From contig NZ_CP036276.1 of the NCBI RefSeq assembly GCF_007747995.1, positions 1,603,001 through 1,667,000 on the forward strand: a DNA stretch of 64,000 nt, written 5' to 3'. The stretch comes from Symmachiella dynata (GTDB taxonomy: Bacteria; Planctomycetota; Planctomycetia; Planctomycetales; Planctomycetaceae). The notes under the pieces are model-generated. The model had not been told where the DNA came from, ran no database searches, and was given only the letters and a program-made list of their open reading frames with translations. Positions 53,916 through 62,867 of this stretch are shown piece by piece. Each line of letters starts with the position of its first letter. Position 1 is the first letter of the stretch. A program made the translations under genes and the position numbers.

Positions 53916-54272
53916 ATGACATCCGTCAAAGATACATCAGCGGCTCACTCTCCCGGCCCGTGGAATACATGGGATTACGAGGACCCGGATTATCCAGAAG
54001 TGTTCATCGAGGATGACAACGGCTATCGAGTTGCGTACGTGGACAGAGAGGTCGAAGACGTGAATCGAGCAAATGCCGATGCAAGGCTGATCGCCGCCGC
54101 TCCCGAACTTCTCGAAATTGCAGAAATCCATCTGGCTCAGTGCCTGAAACGCATTGACTATGAATGCGAGCACCTTGAGGATTTCTGGAGCGAGGAAGGC
54201 GAACAGGCACTAACGAAGCTGACCACGGAAGCGGAGCGGATCAAAGAACTCCTCGCCGAGATCAATTCCTAA
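53916..54272 (+). CDS. Phage/plasmid-type small protein A (NADARLIAAAPELL motif)
   Basis: 118 aa from the ATG at 53916. The N-terminal SPGPWNTWDYEDPDYPEVFIEDDNGYRVAYV strands precede the motif NADARLIAAAPELLE, common in phage and integrated-element proteins of unknown role, then a helical C-terminus. The next gene has the same plan. No Shine-Dalgarno; TCAATTC lies at 53896-53902. Confidence 0.75.
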   Translation: MTSVKDTSAAHSPGPWNTWDYEDPDYPEVFIEDDNGYRVAYVDREVEDVNRANADARLIAAAPELLEIAEIHLAQCLKRIDYECEHLEDFWSEEGEQALTKLTTEAERIKELLAEINS

Positions 54273-54293
54273 TTCTTTACGCCCCATTTCATC

Positions 54294-54647
54294 ATGTTAC
54301 TTGTAAATCTCAGTGGCACACCACCGACCCACACTCCCACACCGTGGATCATCGACGGGAGTACGATTCGCGATCAGGAACACCACGCAATTGTCGAGTT
54401 GGCCGGCGATAATCTGCCGCCGAAGCAGGTTGCAGCCAACGCGTCATTGATAGCGACCGCTCCGATCCTGCTGGAGCTGGCCCACGATTATGAAGCCACG
54501 TGCGTTGACCGCCTCGGGTTGCTGCGCGAAGAGGAATACCAGTGGCGAGATCCCGCCGAGCTGCGCCACATGATCGGTCATTGGACCGTGCAGCTGGAAG
54601 ACGTCCGGCAGGTCATTGCGCAGGCCCAAGGCGTGAAGGATGCCTGA
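54294..54647 (+). CDS. Phage/plasmid-type small protein B (tandem homologue)
   Basis: 117 aa. TPTPWIIDGSTIRDQEHHAIVELAG and VAANASLIATAPILLELAHDYEA align with SPGPWNTWDYED and NADARLIAAAPELLEIAEIH in the previous gene, so these are tandem homologues. Pyrimidine-rich leader (GCCCCATTTCATC) with no Shine-Dalgarno. Function unknown. Confidence 0.72.
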   Translation: MLLVNLSGTPPTHTPTPWIIDGSTIRDQEHHAIVELAGDNLPPKQVAANASLIATAPILLELAHDYEATCVDRLGLLREEEYQWRDPAELRHMIGHWTVQLEDVRQVIAQAQGVKDA

Positions 54648-55198
54648 ACGCCGGACCGGAATCGGCCACGATCGCCCCACGGCATTACGATGCGTCTGTG
54701 GGGCGTATTTTTCTGGTCGCAACGGATGGCGACGCGGCACGGAGTCTCCCCTCCTTCGCAGACCTCGCCCTGCTCGGCCCGCTTCGCTGGTCCGCACCGG
54801 CCGACTGTCGCCCCGCGTTAATGTGTGTAGCGTTGGTAATGAAATCAATTGTGCCGCACCCCTCGTCACTCCGATCGTCAACCTGAATTCACCGGTCGTC
54901 AGACCGATCGGCGTGCCGATCCGCAATCCTTGCCATGACGGTCGTCATGAAGATCGACATTGCGTTTAGTTGCCGATCGTATCGGCGATCCCCTGCCGAT
55001 CGCACGAAGGATCGCCAGCACAAATTGCCGGTCGGCACCATCACCTTAGCGCTTTGATGTAACCTAACACGATACGGCAATCTGACGATCGTCAACTGAA
55101 GAGGGGATCGTCTTGACGGCCACCGACCGATCGGCGCAGAACTTGACGCGCACCGATCGGCAGGCGTAGCCTGCGATCGTCAATTCCACATTTCAGTC
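54648..55198. other. Gene-free stretch: probable replication origin or partition region
   Basis: 551 bases without a credible gene, between the small phage-like genes and the coiled-coil/initiator operon. Its right two-thirds hold the CGATCG iterons listed separately. Confidence 0.55.
54872..55179. repeat. Cluster of eight CGATCG-centred iterons
   Basis: CGATCG occurs at 54872, 54905, 54974, 54997, 55086, 55128, 55154 and 55174, eight times in 308 bases against about one expected per 4 kb. Two flavours alternate: CGATCGTCAA (54872, 55086, 55174) and ACCGATCGG (54904, 55127, 55153). They lie directly before an operon for a coiled-coil protein and a winged-helix initiator, so an iteron origin, a partition site or an autoregulatory operator is likely. 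Confidence 0.65.
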
Positions 55199-56104
55199 AT
55201 GTCTGCCGATCCACCCGCAGGCTACCTCACGAGGCCGGAAGCCTCTAAACGGTACAACCGCTCGCAACGGGCGCTCGAACGTGAACTCGACGGGGCGCTG
55301 GCTCAGCAGGACGCGAAGCAACTCATCCACTGGAAGCTTGTCACAAAGGATGGGCAGATCCGCGATGGGGGAACTGTCACCTCGGAAGCTGTGAAGGAGT
55401 TGGTGGCCGAAGGAATGAATCCGGCGTGGTATGTTTCTGAATCCTACCTGGTTGAGACCTACGGATTCAGGGGGACATCGAAACCGGAGAAACAACCGCA
55501 AGTCGCCCCGACAACCACCGGCTCTGACTGCTGGAAACCACCATCCGGACAGCTGGCCGAGGACTCGCAGAAAAGTCACACACCTGAGTTTCGGTCGGAT
55601 GACGTCGAGTATCTCAAGGAACGCATCCGACAACTGGAACGGGAAAAGCAACAGGAGATTGAACGGCACGACAAGATCGTGTCACGGCTGTTTGAACAAC
55701 TGGCGGTTAAAGATAAGCAGATCAGTGCGTGGGACGACGTCACGCAGAATATCACCAAGGGGCTGGCCACGGGCCAGCTTCAACCTCGTCTGCCGGGTGC
55801 AGAGGCCACGCCGACGAAATCTCAGGAAAGGGAGGACCCTGACACCAAACCAGAATCCGGTGCGGAAGTGATCGAGGTCGAAACCGCACCGAAGAAGCGT
55901 ACGCAAACACGCACGGCAGCAAAGCCCAAGAAAAAGTCGGCGGCCAAGAAAAAGGCAGCGAGACCGAAAGCCAAACAGCCCACAAATAATACGATGAAAC
56001 AACCCACGAAACCATCGGCCAAAACGAAAAGCAACAAAGCCGCCAAGACGACCGTGTGGGATGAATTACCGACATTTGCCCGTCTGTTCGGCCGCCGCAA
56101 ATGA
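55199..56104 (+). CDS. Coiled-coil protein with basic tail, candidate plasmid DNA-binding protein
   Basis: 301 aa. The N-terminus (GYLTRPEASKRYNRSQRALERELDGAL) looks like a helix-turn-helix of the excisionase/MerR kind. Residues about 130-170 form a coiled coil (DVEYLKERIRQLEREKQQEIERHD). The C-terminus from about 225 is a Lys/Ala/Pro-rich, histone-like tail (TAAKPKKKSAAKKKAARPK), ending WDELPTFARLFGRRK. The plan resembles plasmid-borne KfrA-type proteins. It overlaps the initiator gene by 4 bases (ATGA) and follows the CGATCG iterons, which it may bind. No family assigned. Confidence 0.75.
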   Translation: MSADPPAGYLTRPEASKRYNRSQRALERELDGALAQQDAKQLIHWKLVTKDGQIRDGGTVTSEAVKELVAEGMNPAWYVSESYLVETYGFRGTSKPEKQPQVAPTTTGSDCWKPPSGQLAEDSQKSHTPEFRSDDVEYLKERIRQLEREKQQEIERHDKIVSRLFEQLAVKDKQISAWDDVTQNITKGLATGQLQPRLPGAEATPTKSQEREDPDTKPESGAEVIEVETAPKKRTQTRTAAKPKKKSAAKKKAARPKAKQPTNNTMKQPTKPSAKTKSNKAAKTTVWDELPTFARLFGRRK

Positions 56105-57573
56105 ATCGGAAGACAGTCGACGCCACCGGCCAACGACTGCCTGAATCGAATAAATTTCACGGCTTTACGCGGCTGGACGCCAATTTCCTCTACTGTCCCA
56201 ATCAGTTTCTCGACGTCTGTCTGCCGCATTCGTCGCGTAGCGTCGTGCGGCTGGTGGCGTTCATTCTGGACCAGACACTCGGCTGGCTCGACGAACACGG
56301 CAACCCGATTTCGCAGAATATCACAGTTTCGTTTAATCAGCTGATCCGTTCAGCCGGCATCAGCAGGGGAGCGATCCGCAAATCGATCGACGATGCTATT
56401 GCAGGCGGATTTATCTGTTGCGTCCGCGAGGGGAAACCGGCGGCTGTTGGAGAACCGCCAGAGCACGCGACGTACGCGATCCGATGGGATGATAGCGGCC
56501 AATACCTCGATGCTTCTGAATCTTTTGAGGGATTCTACGCCGGAGACGGCTATCGCACGCCGATTCCGAACGCGTATTTCCGCCATGTGGTTCCCAACGA
56601 AACACTGACCGTTACGAAAGTTGTGGGAACAGTCCTGCGACATACAGTGGGCTATCAAAACCACTTTGGCGGTCGAAGGCCGGAGGCGCCGCTCTCGTAC
56701 CGCTTCATTCAGAGATTCGCGAACATCCCCGATCCCAAGACACTCAGTGCGGCGATTTCGTCGGCCATCGCTTCGCAATATATCGTCTGCATCGATGAAG
56801 GCGTGTTTCACCAGGACCAGAATCTCCGCCGACCAGCAACATATGCAGTGAAATGGCTATCTGATGCGCCGAAGTCCACAAGCGGTTCAAAAAAACCAGC
56901 AGGAGGGCGGTTCAATAAACCCAGCAGCCCACCGGTTCAGAAAACCCAGCAGGACCAGTCCAATATTCCCAGCAGCAGTGGTTCAGAAAACCCAGCAGGA
57001 GGGCGGTTCAGAAAACCCAGCAAAGAAAAGACAGGACAGAAAAACACTTTGCAACAACATTCTGCTGCTGCCGATAAGAAAGGTTTTCAGCTTCTTTGTG
57101 AAGTGGGATTCGATGAGAAGACCGCCGAAAAGTTATCCGAAGCGTCTAACACGGACGTGATTGAACGGCAGATCAAATGGATTGGCCGGCGAAAAGTTGA
57201 ACAAAATCGGCTGGGGATGTTGCGACGCGCCATTGAAGAGAACTGGCCCGAACCGGACCGGCCGAAAGACGCCAAGATGCTCAATCGCGAGCTTCGTGAA
57301 CGCGATCGCAAGCGCGCCGCTGAAGAGGAAAGAGAGGAACGCAAACTGCTAGCCGACAAGACGCAGAGAATTGGGCGCAGAGCTGAGTTGCAGAAAAATT
57401 GGGATGACCTGTCGGATGCCGAGCGGAAACGCATCGAGTCCGCTGCCTATGACAACCAGAACAGTGAGATGCTGAGGCGGCTGTTTCAACGTAGCGAGTC
57501 TCATCGGCTGCGCGAATGTTTCCGGCAGTTGGACCGAGAAAAGACGTCCGGAGAATCAACGTCACATTCGTAA
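56101..57573 (+). CDS. Replication initiator-like protein with two winged-helix domains
   Basis: 490 aa. Two similar winged-helix units: residues about 45-140 (SVVRLVAFILDQTLGWLDEHG, QLIRSAGISRGAIRKSIDDAI, GGFICC, TYAIRW) and about 165-260 (TKVVGTVLRHTVGYQNHFGG, YRFIQRFANIPDPKTLSAAI, SQYIVC, TYAVKW). Then comes a Ser/Pro/Gln-rich linker made by 25-bp DNA repeats, and a charged helical C-terminus. Tandem winged helices followed by a linker like GSENPAGGRFRKP are typical of phage replisome organisers and plasmid Rep proteins. It is the second gene of the operon starting at 55199. No helicase or polymerase is adjacent, so the element may be partial or use host enzymes. Confidence 0.78.
   Translation: MNRKTVDATGQRLPESNKFHGFTRLDANFLYCPNQFLDVCLPHSSRSVVRLVAFILDQTLGWLDEHGNPISQNITVSFNQLIRSAGISRGAIRKSIDDAIAGGFICCVREGKPAAVGEPPEHATYAIRWDDSGQYLDASESFEGFYAGDGYRTPIPNAYFRHVVPNETLTVTKVVGTVLRHTVGYQNHFGGRRPEAPLSYRFIQRFANIPDPKTLSAAISSAIASQYIVCIDEGVFHQDQNLRRPATYAVKWLSDAPKSTSGSKKPAGGRFNKPSSPPVQKTQQDQSNIPSSSGSENPAGGRFRKPSKEKTGQKNTLQQHSAAADKKGFQLLCEVGFDEKTAEKLSEASNTDVIERQIKWIGRRKVEQNRLGMLRRAIEENWPEPDRPKDAKMLNRELRERDRKRAAEEEREERKLLADKTQRIGRRAELQKNWDDLSDAERKRIESAAYDNQNSEMLRRLFQRSESHRLRECFRQLDREKTSGESTSHS
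56884..57029 (+). repeat. Intragenic 25-bp repeats in the initiator gene (candidate origin)
   Basis: The unit GGTTCARAAAACCCAGCAGG plus five variable bases starts at 56884, 56909, 56934, 56980 and 57005, with a degenerate copy at about 56958-56979. As 25 is not a multiple of 3, successive copies are read in different frames, yet the DNA is nearly identical (20 of 20 core bases in copies 3 and 4). Conservation is therefore at the DNA level, as for the iterons inside lambda gene O. Confidence 0.75.
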
Positions 57574-58317
57574 ATGACCGACCCGCAATACCACCCGCAT
57601 TTCCGCCGTCAGCCCCGCCGATTAGGCGGCGGACCAAACGGCGGGCCGGTCGCGATCGGAGATCGACGACGCGGGGCTTGGCGAAGCCAAGCAGCGTCCT
57701 CTCATGAGGTGACACCACTCGCGGGGTGGAACCCGCGAGGCCCCGACCTCCGACACGCCACGCGGAGCTGACGGCTACGATCGGGGCCTCGCGGCTCCTG
57801 ACGTCGCCCGCTCGCGGGTCACGCACGACTCCCTGCCCACGGCAGCGGGCTATCGCAAAGCGTTACTATCACCGAACCCTATCGGCTTCGAAATCCGAGG
57901 GCAACATATTCTTCTCATGAGATGTGGCAAAGTGGATTGCGTAAAATGGCTGGGATGGATCCCTTCAAGCTCGCTCTGTCAACGGATGTTCGTGCATAAT
58001 ATCGGTTCGTCATTCGTTACGAACGCATTCTTCTAAAGGCCATGTAGCACTCGTCAGCACCAGCTGTTTGACGACGCGCCTTGCTGCCTCGACCTGCGGT
58101 CGGTGAATATGACGTGAAAAGACCGATGTGAGTTGGAAGCACGACGATCCTGCAGCGGGCGATGCACCCGCCTGAAGTTTGAAGTGGTTGAAACGTATAT
58201 TCGACGGCGTTGAAGACCGCAACGGCACTCGCAACCACACCTTCGCAAGCAAGCCGATGAGAATACCCAGAAGAGCGTCGCTTGCCAAGAATCGGAGTTC
58301 GATCCCAAACAGTTCGA
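57574..58317. other. Gene-free stretch with hairpins, right part of the mobile module
   Basis: 744 bases without a credible gene; GC-rich frames here lack family features. Two perfect hairpins: GCTTGGC-GAA-GCCAAGC (57676-57692) and CTCGCGGG-GTGGAA-CCCGCGAG (57718-57739). They follow the initiator stop and could end its transcript. Confidence 0.5.
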
Positions 58318-59376
58318 TCAGCGATCGATCGCAGCGGAGTTCGATGAGATGGAACACATTTGCGAGAGGTCGGCTGATGCGTAAAGCGAACGAAGCTTAT
58401 TTACATCATGTTCAAACCAGGCATTCAGCCAGCGTTCGTATTCTTCAATCACATCGCATTCAAGTGCGGCTCTCGAGATGGCTTTAGTGATCAGGTATGA
58501 CGTCATCATGCCGGACATGATCGCACGCAAAACGCCGTGGGATGAGGCGGGGTCGAGCTGCACTGCCGCGTCACCGACGAGGAAGTAACCGGCCCCGGCC
58601 AAACGTTCAGCTCGCCGCCATGTGACGTCTTCGCCACGGATCGGCGCATCGTCGTCCAAAGCGTCTAGCGGTTTGGGGCGCCAATCAGGTGCGGGCTCAT
58701 CGCCCCGCCGCGAGACCCGCGTCCAGTGGTATCGGCCTGGCGCGACGCGTGCCATCCAGGTCCAGCCGTTTGCATCGGTGATGATCGTCGGGGCTTGATC
58801 CAGCGACGGCACGCTACCACAGACGTAGCCGTACCGCGCGGTCAGTGCGGGTGATCGATACGTCAGCTTGTGCCCGAGTTGTCGACCGAGCCACTGCCGC
58901 CCTCCGGTCGCGTCAATGGTCCAGCATGCCCAGATAGCCCCACGCTCAGTCTCAACGCCCGTTACTCTGTCGTCCTTTTGCAACACGTGTTCGGCGGCCA
59001 ATTCGTGATTAACGCGTACTCCGGCTTGTGAAGCGCAGCGTAGCAACTCCGCGTCAAGTTCATCGCGTGGCGTCTGAAAACCAAGCCATAGACCGTTGCT
59101 GTCTGCACCGAACGCTTCGAAACGTGAGCTTTCGCCCCACTTCACCTGAGCACCCAAGTACCGAATGGGATTGTTCAGCGTAGTGGTCGATAAGCCAAGT
59201 TTGTTTAGCAGAGGTTCGATACCCGGATGCAGCGTTTCGCCAGGACGATGACGCGGGAACCGCGCGCGTTCAAGGAGTGTGACGCGCAGCCCGGCCCGTG
59301 CGGCAGTGATAGCCGCGGCCGAACCCGCGGGCCCGCCACCAATGACCACGATGTCGGTATCGTTCTCTGGCGACAT
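58318..59376 (-). CDS. FAD-dependent oxidoreductase, LodB/GoxB-like
   Basis: 352 aa. The N-terminal FAD motif is VVIGGGPAGSAAAITAARAG, followed by LLERARFPRHRPGETLHP (the GETL segment typical of halogenase/LodB-type flavoproteins), a middle IDATGGRQWLGR and the C-terminal flavin motif YFLVGDAAVQLDPASSHGVLRAI. These belong to the geranylgeranyl-reductase/tryptophan-halogenase superfamily. In LodA/GoxA systems a flavoprotein of this kind (LodB/GoxB) is needed to form the cysteine tryptophylquinone cofactor. Here it lies 9 bp after a gene with LodA-like features, which supports that role. The halogenase lysine site is not evident. Confidence 0.82.
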   Translation of the reverse strand: MSPENDTDIVVIGGGPAGSAAAITAARAGLRVTLLERARFPRHRPGETLHPGIEPLLNKLGLSTTTLNNPIRYLGAQVKWGESSRFEAFGADSNGLWLGFQTPRDELDAELLRCASQAGVRVNHELAAEHVLQKDDRVTGVETERGAIWACWTIDATGGRQWLGRQLGHKLTYRSPALTARYGYVCGSVPSLDQAPTIITDANGWTWMARVAPGRYHWTRVSRRGDEPAPDWRPKPLDALDDDAPIRGEDVTWRRAERLAGAGYFLVGDAAVQLDPASSHGVLRAIMSGMMTSYLITKAISRAALECDVIEEYERWLNAWFEHDVNKLRSLYASADLSQMCSISSNSAAIDR

Positions 59377-59385
59377 CTGATCCGC

Positions 59386-61668
59386 CTAGTGAGGTATGAA
59401 TTGAAAGCGCCGGCTGCCTCTTTTGTACGCCACGCCGTTGTCTGCATAGTGACAAATGTGGTGCAACTGCACGGCTCGGCGTACGCGGTCAAGTTCGGAG
59501 GTCGCGATGACATTTGGTCTGCATTCTGCAAACTCCAGCACATACCCACTACCGGTAAGTGCAGGCGATCCTCCGCCAAAAGCTGACCAGTCATCAACCG
59601 CGCGAAACACGACAAGGCAGAACGGCTGGCTGGAAATCGAACCGATTACTTTGATGCATTGGCGCAACGCTTGGTTTCTACGGACCAGTTCCTCGGTTTG
59701 CACTTCCGCGGTCAGTGAAACGCGAATGCGATTCGCAATCGAATGCGTCACATAGTCCGAACGTTCAATCGGAACATGATTGACGTGCAGCCGTCCGTTG
59801 ACGCGTTCAAAGAACGGGCCAAACTCCCCATCCCAACCGTGATACGATTGAACATCACCTGCTGCGACGCGCTCGTGCTTAGGGTGGAATCCGAGTTCTT
59901 CATCCAGCATCGGAAGCTTGTTCTCAAAATCCTCGTTGCCAAAGGTTCGGCTGTTGTCGGGCGCTACCGCCGGCCAGAAAGAAGAGAGCGCTGCGCAGAG
60001 CTTTGCATCCTCGGGGAATGGCGAACCCAGCCCACTGCTGGTGAAGTGCGACTCGCCCTGGGCATCGCGGCTGCGCGACGTGTCCCATCCCGGCGCGAAG
60101 ATATTCGAAGCACCGTCAGGCAGCATGCTGACGGCGTGATTCGGATTGCCAATGATGCCCACCTGTGGACCGATCGCCAAGTTACCAACGATTGCAGTTG
60201 CCGTCGAATCGTTGTGATTGAATGCGAACTCGGTCGGCATCGACGGGCGCGGTAGCGCTGTATTTGGTGGCAAGGTGCCATTCGTCAGTGGGTCGGCGAG
60301 CGGAAAACGCCCTACCTCATTGATCTCGCTCTGGTCGGCAAGCGGCATGAAGTCGGGCGCGGTGACCAACGAAAAGGCGGGTTGATTTTCTATATCTCTA
60401 TCGAGCCCGTTCACAATGGCTTCGACACAACCATCGCACGAATCATCGACAAAGTGCGCCGCGGCATAACCACCATCTTTGAGCTTGCGGGCAAATGCCG
60501 TCGAACCCAGACGGTTTAAGTCATCGGGAGCCTGGTCGGCTGGTCCGGTCGGATCTACTTCGTGCCGGATATTGATAAATTCAGGCGCGAGACGATCGCC
60601 ATTCGAACTGCTGCTGATATGAAGACTCGACGTTACGAACCGAGCAGATGACTGAGCCGAAGGTACAACGAAGTGAACGATCTGGTCCGCTTGAGCAACA
60701 CTGTTGTGCTGTTTGACGGTGCGCAACAGTCGATCGCCGGGTACGGGTTCTACCAGCGCTGTGGCCCCCGCACCTTTCAGCTTGACAAGCTTTCCGCCGT
60801 TGGTCGAATCACGGACGAATGGCAGCTTGTCAATATCGAAGCCAGCCGGCGCGGTAATGCCGCCGCGGCTGGTAGGCAGCGCATGGATTCTTCGGAGTTT
60901 CTCGTTACGGTGAAATTCAGCAAACTCAACGGTCAGGTTGCACCCCTTGATGCATTCACGCCCGGAGAACAGCTTGTGGACGGGGAAGATGTACTCCCCT
61001 GTGTCCGCCCCCGGCGCGCCAAGGCGTCCCATGACCGAGCCGTCACTACGATTCCCTCGCCTCGCGAGAAACGCACCATACCGTGTGGGCAACACGGGCA
61101 ACGCATCGCCTCCGCCCGGTGAGATGACCCAGAAGCTTCGTCGTGACCGGTCATAATTTGGTCCGGTTGTGCCGACGCGTGCCACCCCCGTGCGCGAAAA
61201 GGCCAAGTCTGCGTGTCGGCGGTGTGACGTTCGGCTCGCAACACGATACTGGTAAGCAAAAACAGCGACGATCGTATCATCCAGGTCGCCGCGATCCGCG
61301 ACCAAGCTGTATATGTAGTTCTCAACATCGTCGAGTTGCTTGAGCGTCGGGTAATCGGCTTGGTTTGGCGTTGCCGGTCGCATGCCATCGGCCGTTGGAT
61401 GCACATCAGGACATGCCAGGGCGTGATAGAACAAGCTGCGGCCCGGCGCACCGCCGTCGATGCCACGATTCGCTGACCGATGAAATCCTTCAAATCCGGG
61501 GACCGAGCGATCGATCGTCTGGAGTGGTGCGGCCAATGCCTCTGCAAGTTTGGTCTTGCTTGACTGGTCAATATCTAGGTCACCGTCGGTGACACGCAGC
61601 AACAGGTCGCGCCAGCCACGATTCTTCAGTTGATCGCAAAGCTTCTTGACTTCGTCGAGCACGGCCAT
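59386..61668 (-). CDS. LodA-like quinoprotein (candidate amino-acid oxidase)
   Basis: 760 aa, within the range of LodA/GoxA proteins. No signal peptide. The key stretch is LCAALSSFWPAVAPDNSRTF: a Cys, six residues, then Trp in F-W-P-A, similar to the W-P-A-x-x-P-D segment that holds the tryptophylquinone Trp in LodA. Other parts (FYHALACPDVHP near 80, FAYQYRVASRTSHRRHADLAFSRTG near 140, a Cys-rich DDSCDGCVEAI near 400) look secretory or redox-related. Partnered 9 bp upstream of a LodB-like flavoprotein gene. LodA enzymes oxidise amino acids (lysine or glycine), releasing H2O2 with antibacterial effect. The family call rests on this motif plus context, so it is moderate. Confidence 0.6.
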   Translation of the reverse strand: MAVLDEVKKLCDQLKNRGWRDLLLRVTDGDLDIDQSSKTKLAEALAAPLQTIDRSVPGFEGFHRSANRGIDGGAPGRSLFYHALACPDVHPTADGMRPATPNQADYPTLKQLDDVENYIYSLVADRGDLDDTIVAVFAYQYRVASRTSHRRHADLAFSRTGVARVGTTGPNYDRSRRSFWVISPGGGDALPVLPTRYGAFLARRGNRSDGSVMGRLGAPGADTGEYIFPVHKLFSGRECIKGCNLTVEFAEFHRNEKLRRIHALPTSRGGITAPAGFDIDKLPFVRDSTNGGKLVKLKGAGATALVEPVPGDRLLRTVKQHNSVAQADQIVHFVVPSAQSSARFVTSSLHISSSSNGDRLAPEFINIRHEVDPTGPADQAPDDLNRLGSTAFARKLKDGGYAAAHFVDDSCDGCVEAIVNGLDRDIENQPAFSLVTAPDFMPLADQSEINEVGRFPLADPLTNGTLPPNTALPRPSMPTEFAFNHNDSTATAIVGNLAIGPQVGIIGNPNHAVSMLPDGASNIFAPGWDTSRSRDAQGESHFTSSGLGSPFPEDAKLCAALSSFWPAVAPDNSRTFGNEDFENKLPMLDEELGFHPKHERVAAGDVQSYHGWDGEFGPFFERVNGRLHVNHVPIERSDYVTHSIANRIRVSLTAEVQTEELVRRNQALRQCIKVIGSISSQPFCLVVFRAVDDWSAFGGGSPALTGSGYVLEFAECRPNVIATSELDRVRRAVQLHHICHYADNGVAYKRGSRRFQFIPH

Positions 61669-61700
61669 ATTCGTGTTTCCTGTTGGGGGGATCGAAACGG

Positions 61701-62849
61701 CTAGATGTTCAGGTCAATAAATACACACGCGTGATCGGAGGCCTGTTCATTCTCCTGGGTCAGGTCCGGGTAATTCGGCCAGCGAAGATTCTGCGATTGC
61801 AAGGAGCAGAACAATCCGTCGCGGAAGATACCGCCGCCGTTGTAGGCTTGGCGCAGGCTTTGCGAGATATAGATGTAGTCGAACCGCTTAGGTAGAGTGC
61901 AGGTACCGAAGGTTCCGGGGCGATTGCCAATCGCAAAGTTGGGCAGCGTGAACACTTCGATCAAGGGGCTGTTCTGCAGGTAGAGCGACCTCAAATTCTC
62001 CGCTCGTGTCTGGCCGGTTTTCGGTCCTTCGTTCAGGTCACCCAGCACGATGACGTGCTCGCCGGCCGCGACAAGATCGTCCACAATTCGTCGCACCGCC
62101 TGGGCTTGTCGGCGGCGCTTCGCGCCGCCTCCGCCGGACTGCGACTTAAAGTGATTGACGAGGATGTGCACCGTGTTGCCGTTGGGCGTTTGCACTTCGT
62201 ACTGCGCGCAGTCGCGGCTGAACACGGTGCCCACGTTATCAGTCAGGTCCACGTTCGACCGGATTGACTCGATTTCATACCCGGCGCGGGTCATGATTCC
62301 CACGTCGATGCCGCGGGGATCGTTGCCATCGACGAGCATCACGTGGTCATACGGAATGTTCAACATCTCCTCATTGAACCGCACCAGCGACGGTCGATCC
62401 TCCGCCTCGACGATTGCGATAATGTCGGCGTTTACATCGTCGATGACTCGTCCGGTCAGGCGCGTTGCCTTCTCATTGGTCGGTTCGGTGGCCAGTTCGA
62501 CCCAACCGATCCATGCCCCACGACCGGTCGCGATGATCTTGACCGGTTGCGTCGCGTCTCGGGCTTGGCTGTCAAAACTGCCTCGATTGTTCCGTAGCCA
62601 AGCCCATCGCGGTGTTGGGGTTCGCTTTCGACGCGGCACATTGTTTTCATTGATCGAATAGATGTCCAACCGCACCAACAGGTCGCGCATCCGCCGTCTA
62701 TCTGCGGCCGAGTAAATCGGCTTATTGAACAACTCGTTGACTTCATGGTAGGCGTCGATGATCGGTTTACCTGCGTCCCAATCCATCGGGTTAAACGCAT
62801 TGGGACGCGCAAAGAGGTTTTCGACGTTGTAGCAGGCAATGCGTGTCAT
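61701..62849 (-). CDS. Endonuclease/exonuclease/phosphatase (EEP) superfamily hydrolase
   Basis: 382 aa. All EEP landmarks are visible: RIACYNVENLFAR (Asn, Glu for metal), IIAIVEAEDRPSL (second Glu), ILVNHFKSQ (His), VIVLGDLNEGP (Asp-x-Asn) and the terminal SDHACVFID (Asp-His pair). No signal peptide. Family members cut DNA, RNA or phosphoesters; the extended N-terminal insertion and EDRPSL and LGDLNEGP variants are those of uncharacterised bacterial EEP proteins. It lies in a leftward run with an exonuclease and a PhoX-like protein, 18 bp from the exonuclease gene. Substrate unknown. Confidence 0.88.
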   Translation of the reverse strand: MTRIACYNVENLFARPNAFNPMDWDAGKPIIDAYHEVNELFNKPIYSAADRRRMRDLLVRLDIYSINENNVPRRKRTPTPRWAWLRNNRGSFDSQARDATQPVKIIATGRGAWIGWVELATEPTNEKATRLTGRVIDDVNADIIAIVEAEDRPSLVRFNEEMLNIPYDHVMLVDGNDPRGIDVGIMTRAGYEIESIRSNVDLTDNVGTVFSRDCAQYEVQTPNGNTVHILVNHFKSQSGGGGAKRRRQAQAVRRIVDDLVAAGEHVIVLGDLNEGPKTGQTRAENLRSLYLQNSPLIEVFTLPNFAIGNRPGTFGTCTLPKRFDYIYISQSLRQAYNGGGIFRDGLFCSLQSQNLRWPNYPDLTQENEQASDHACVFIDLNI

Positions 62850-62867
62850 CAGTGTCTCGCCTCTGGG

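Noticed and set aside
57574-57771. 65-codon frame directly after the initiator gene
   Set aside because: The coding character is poor and it crosses two perfect hairpins.
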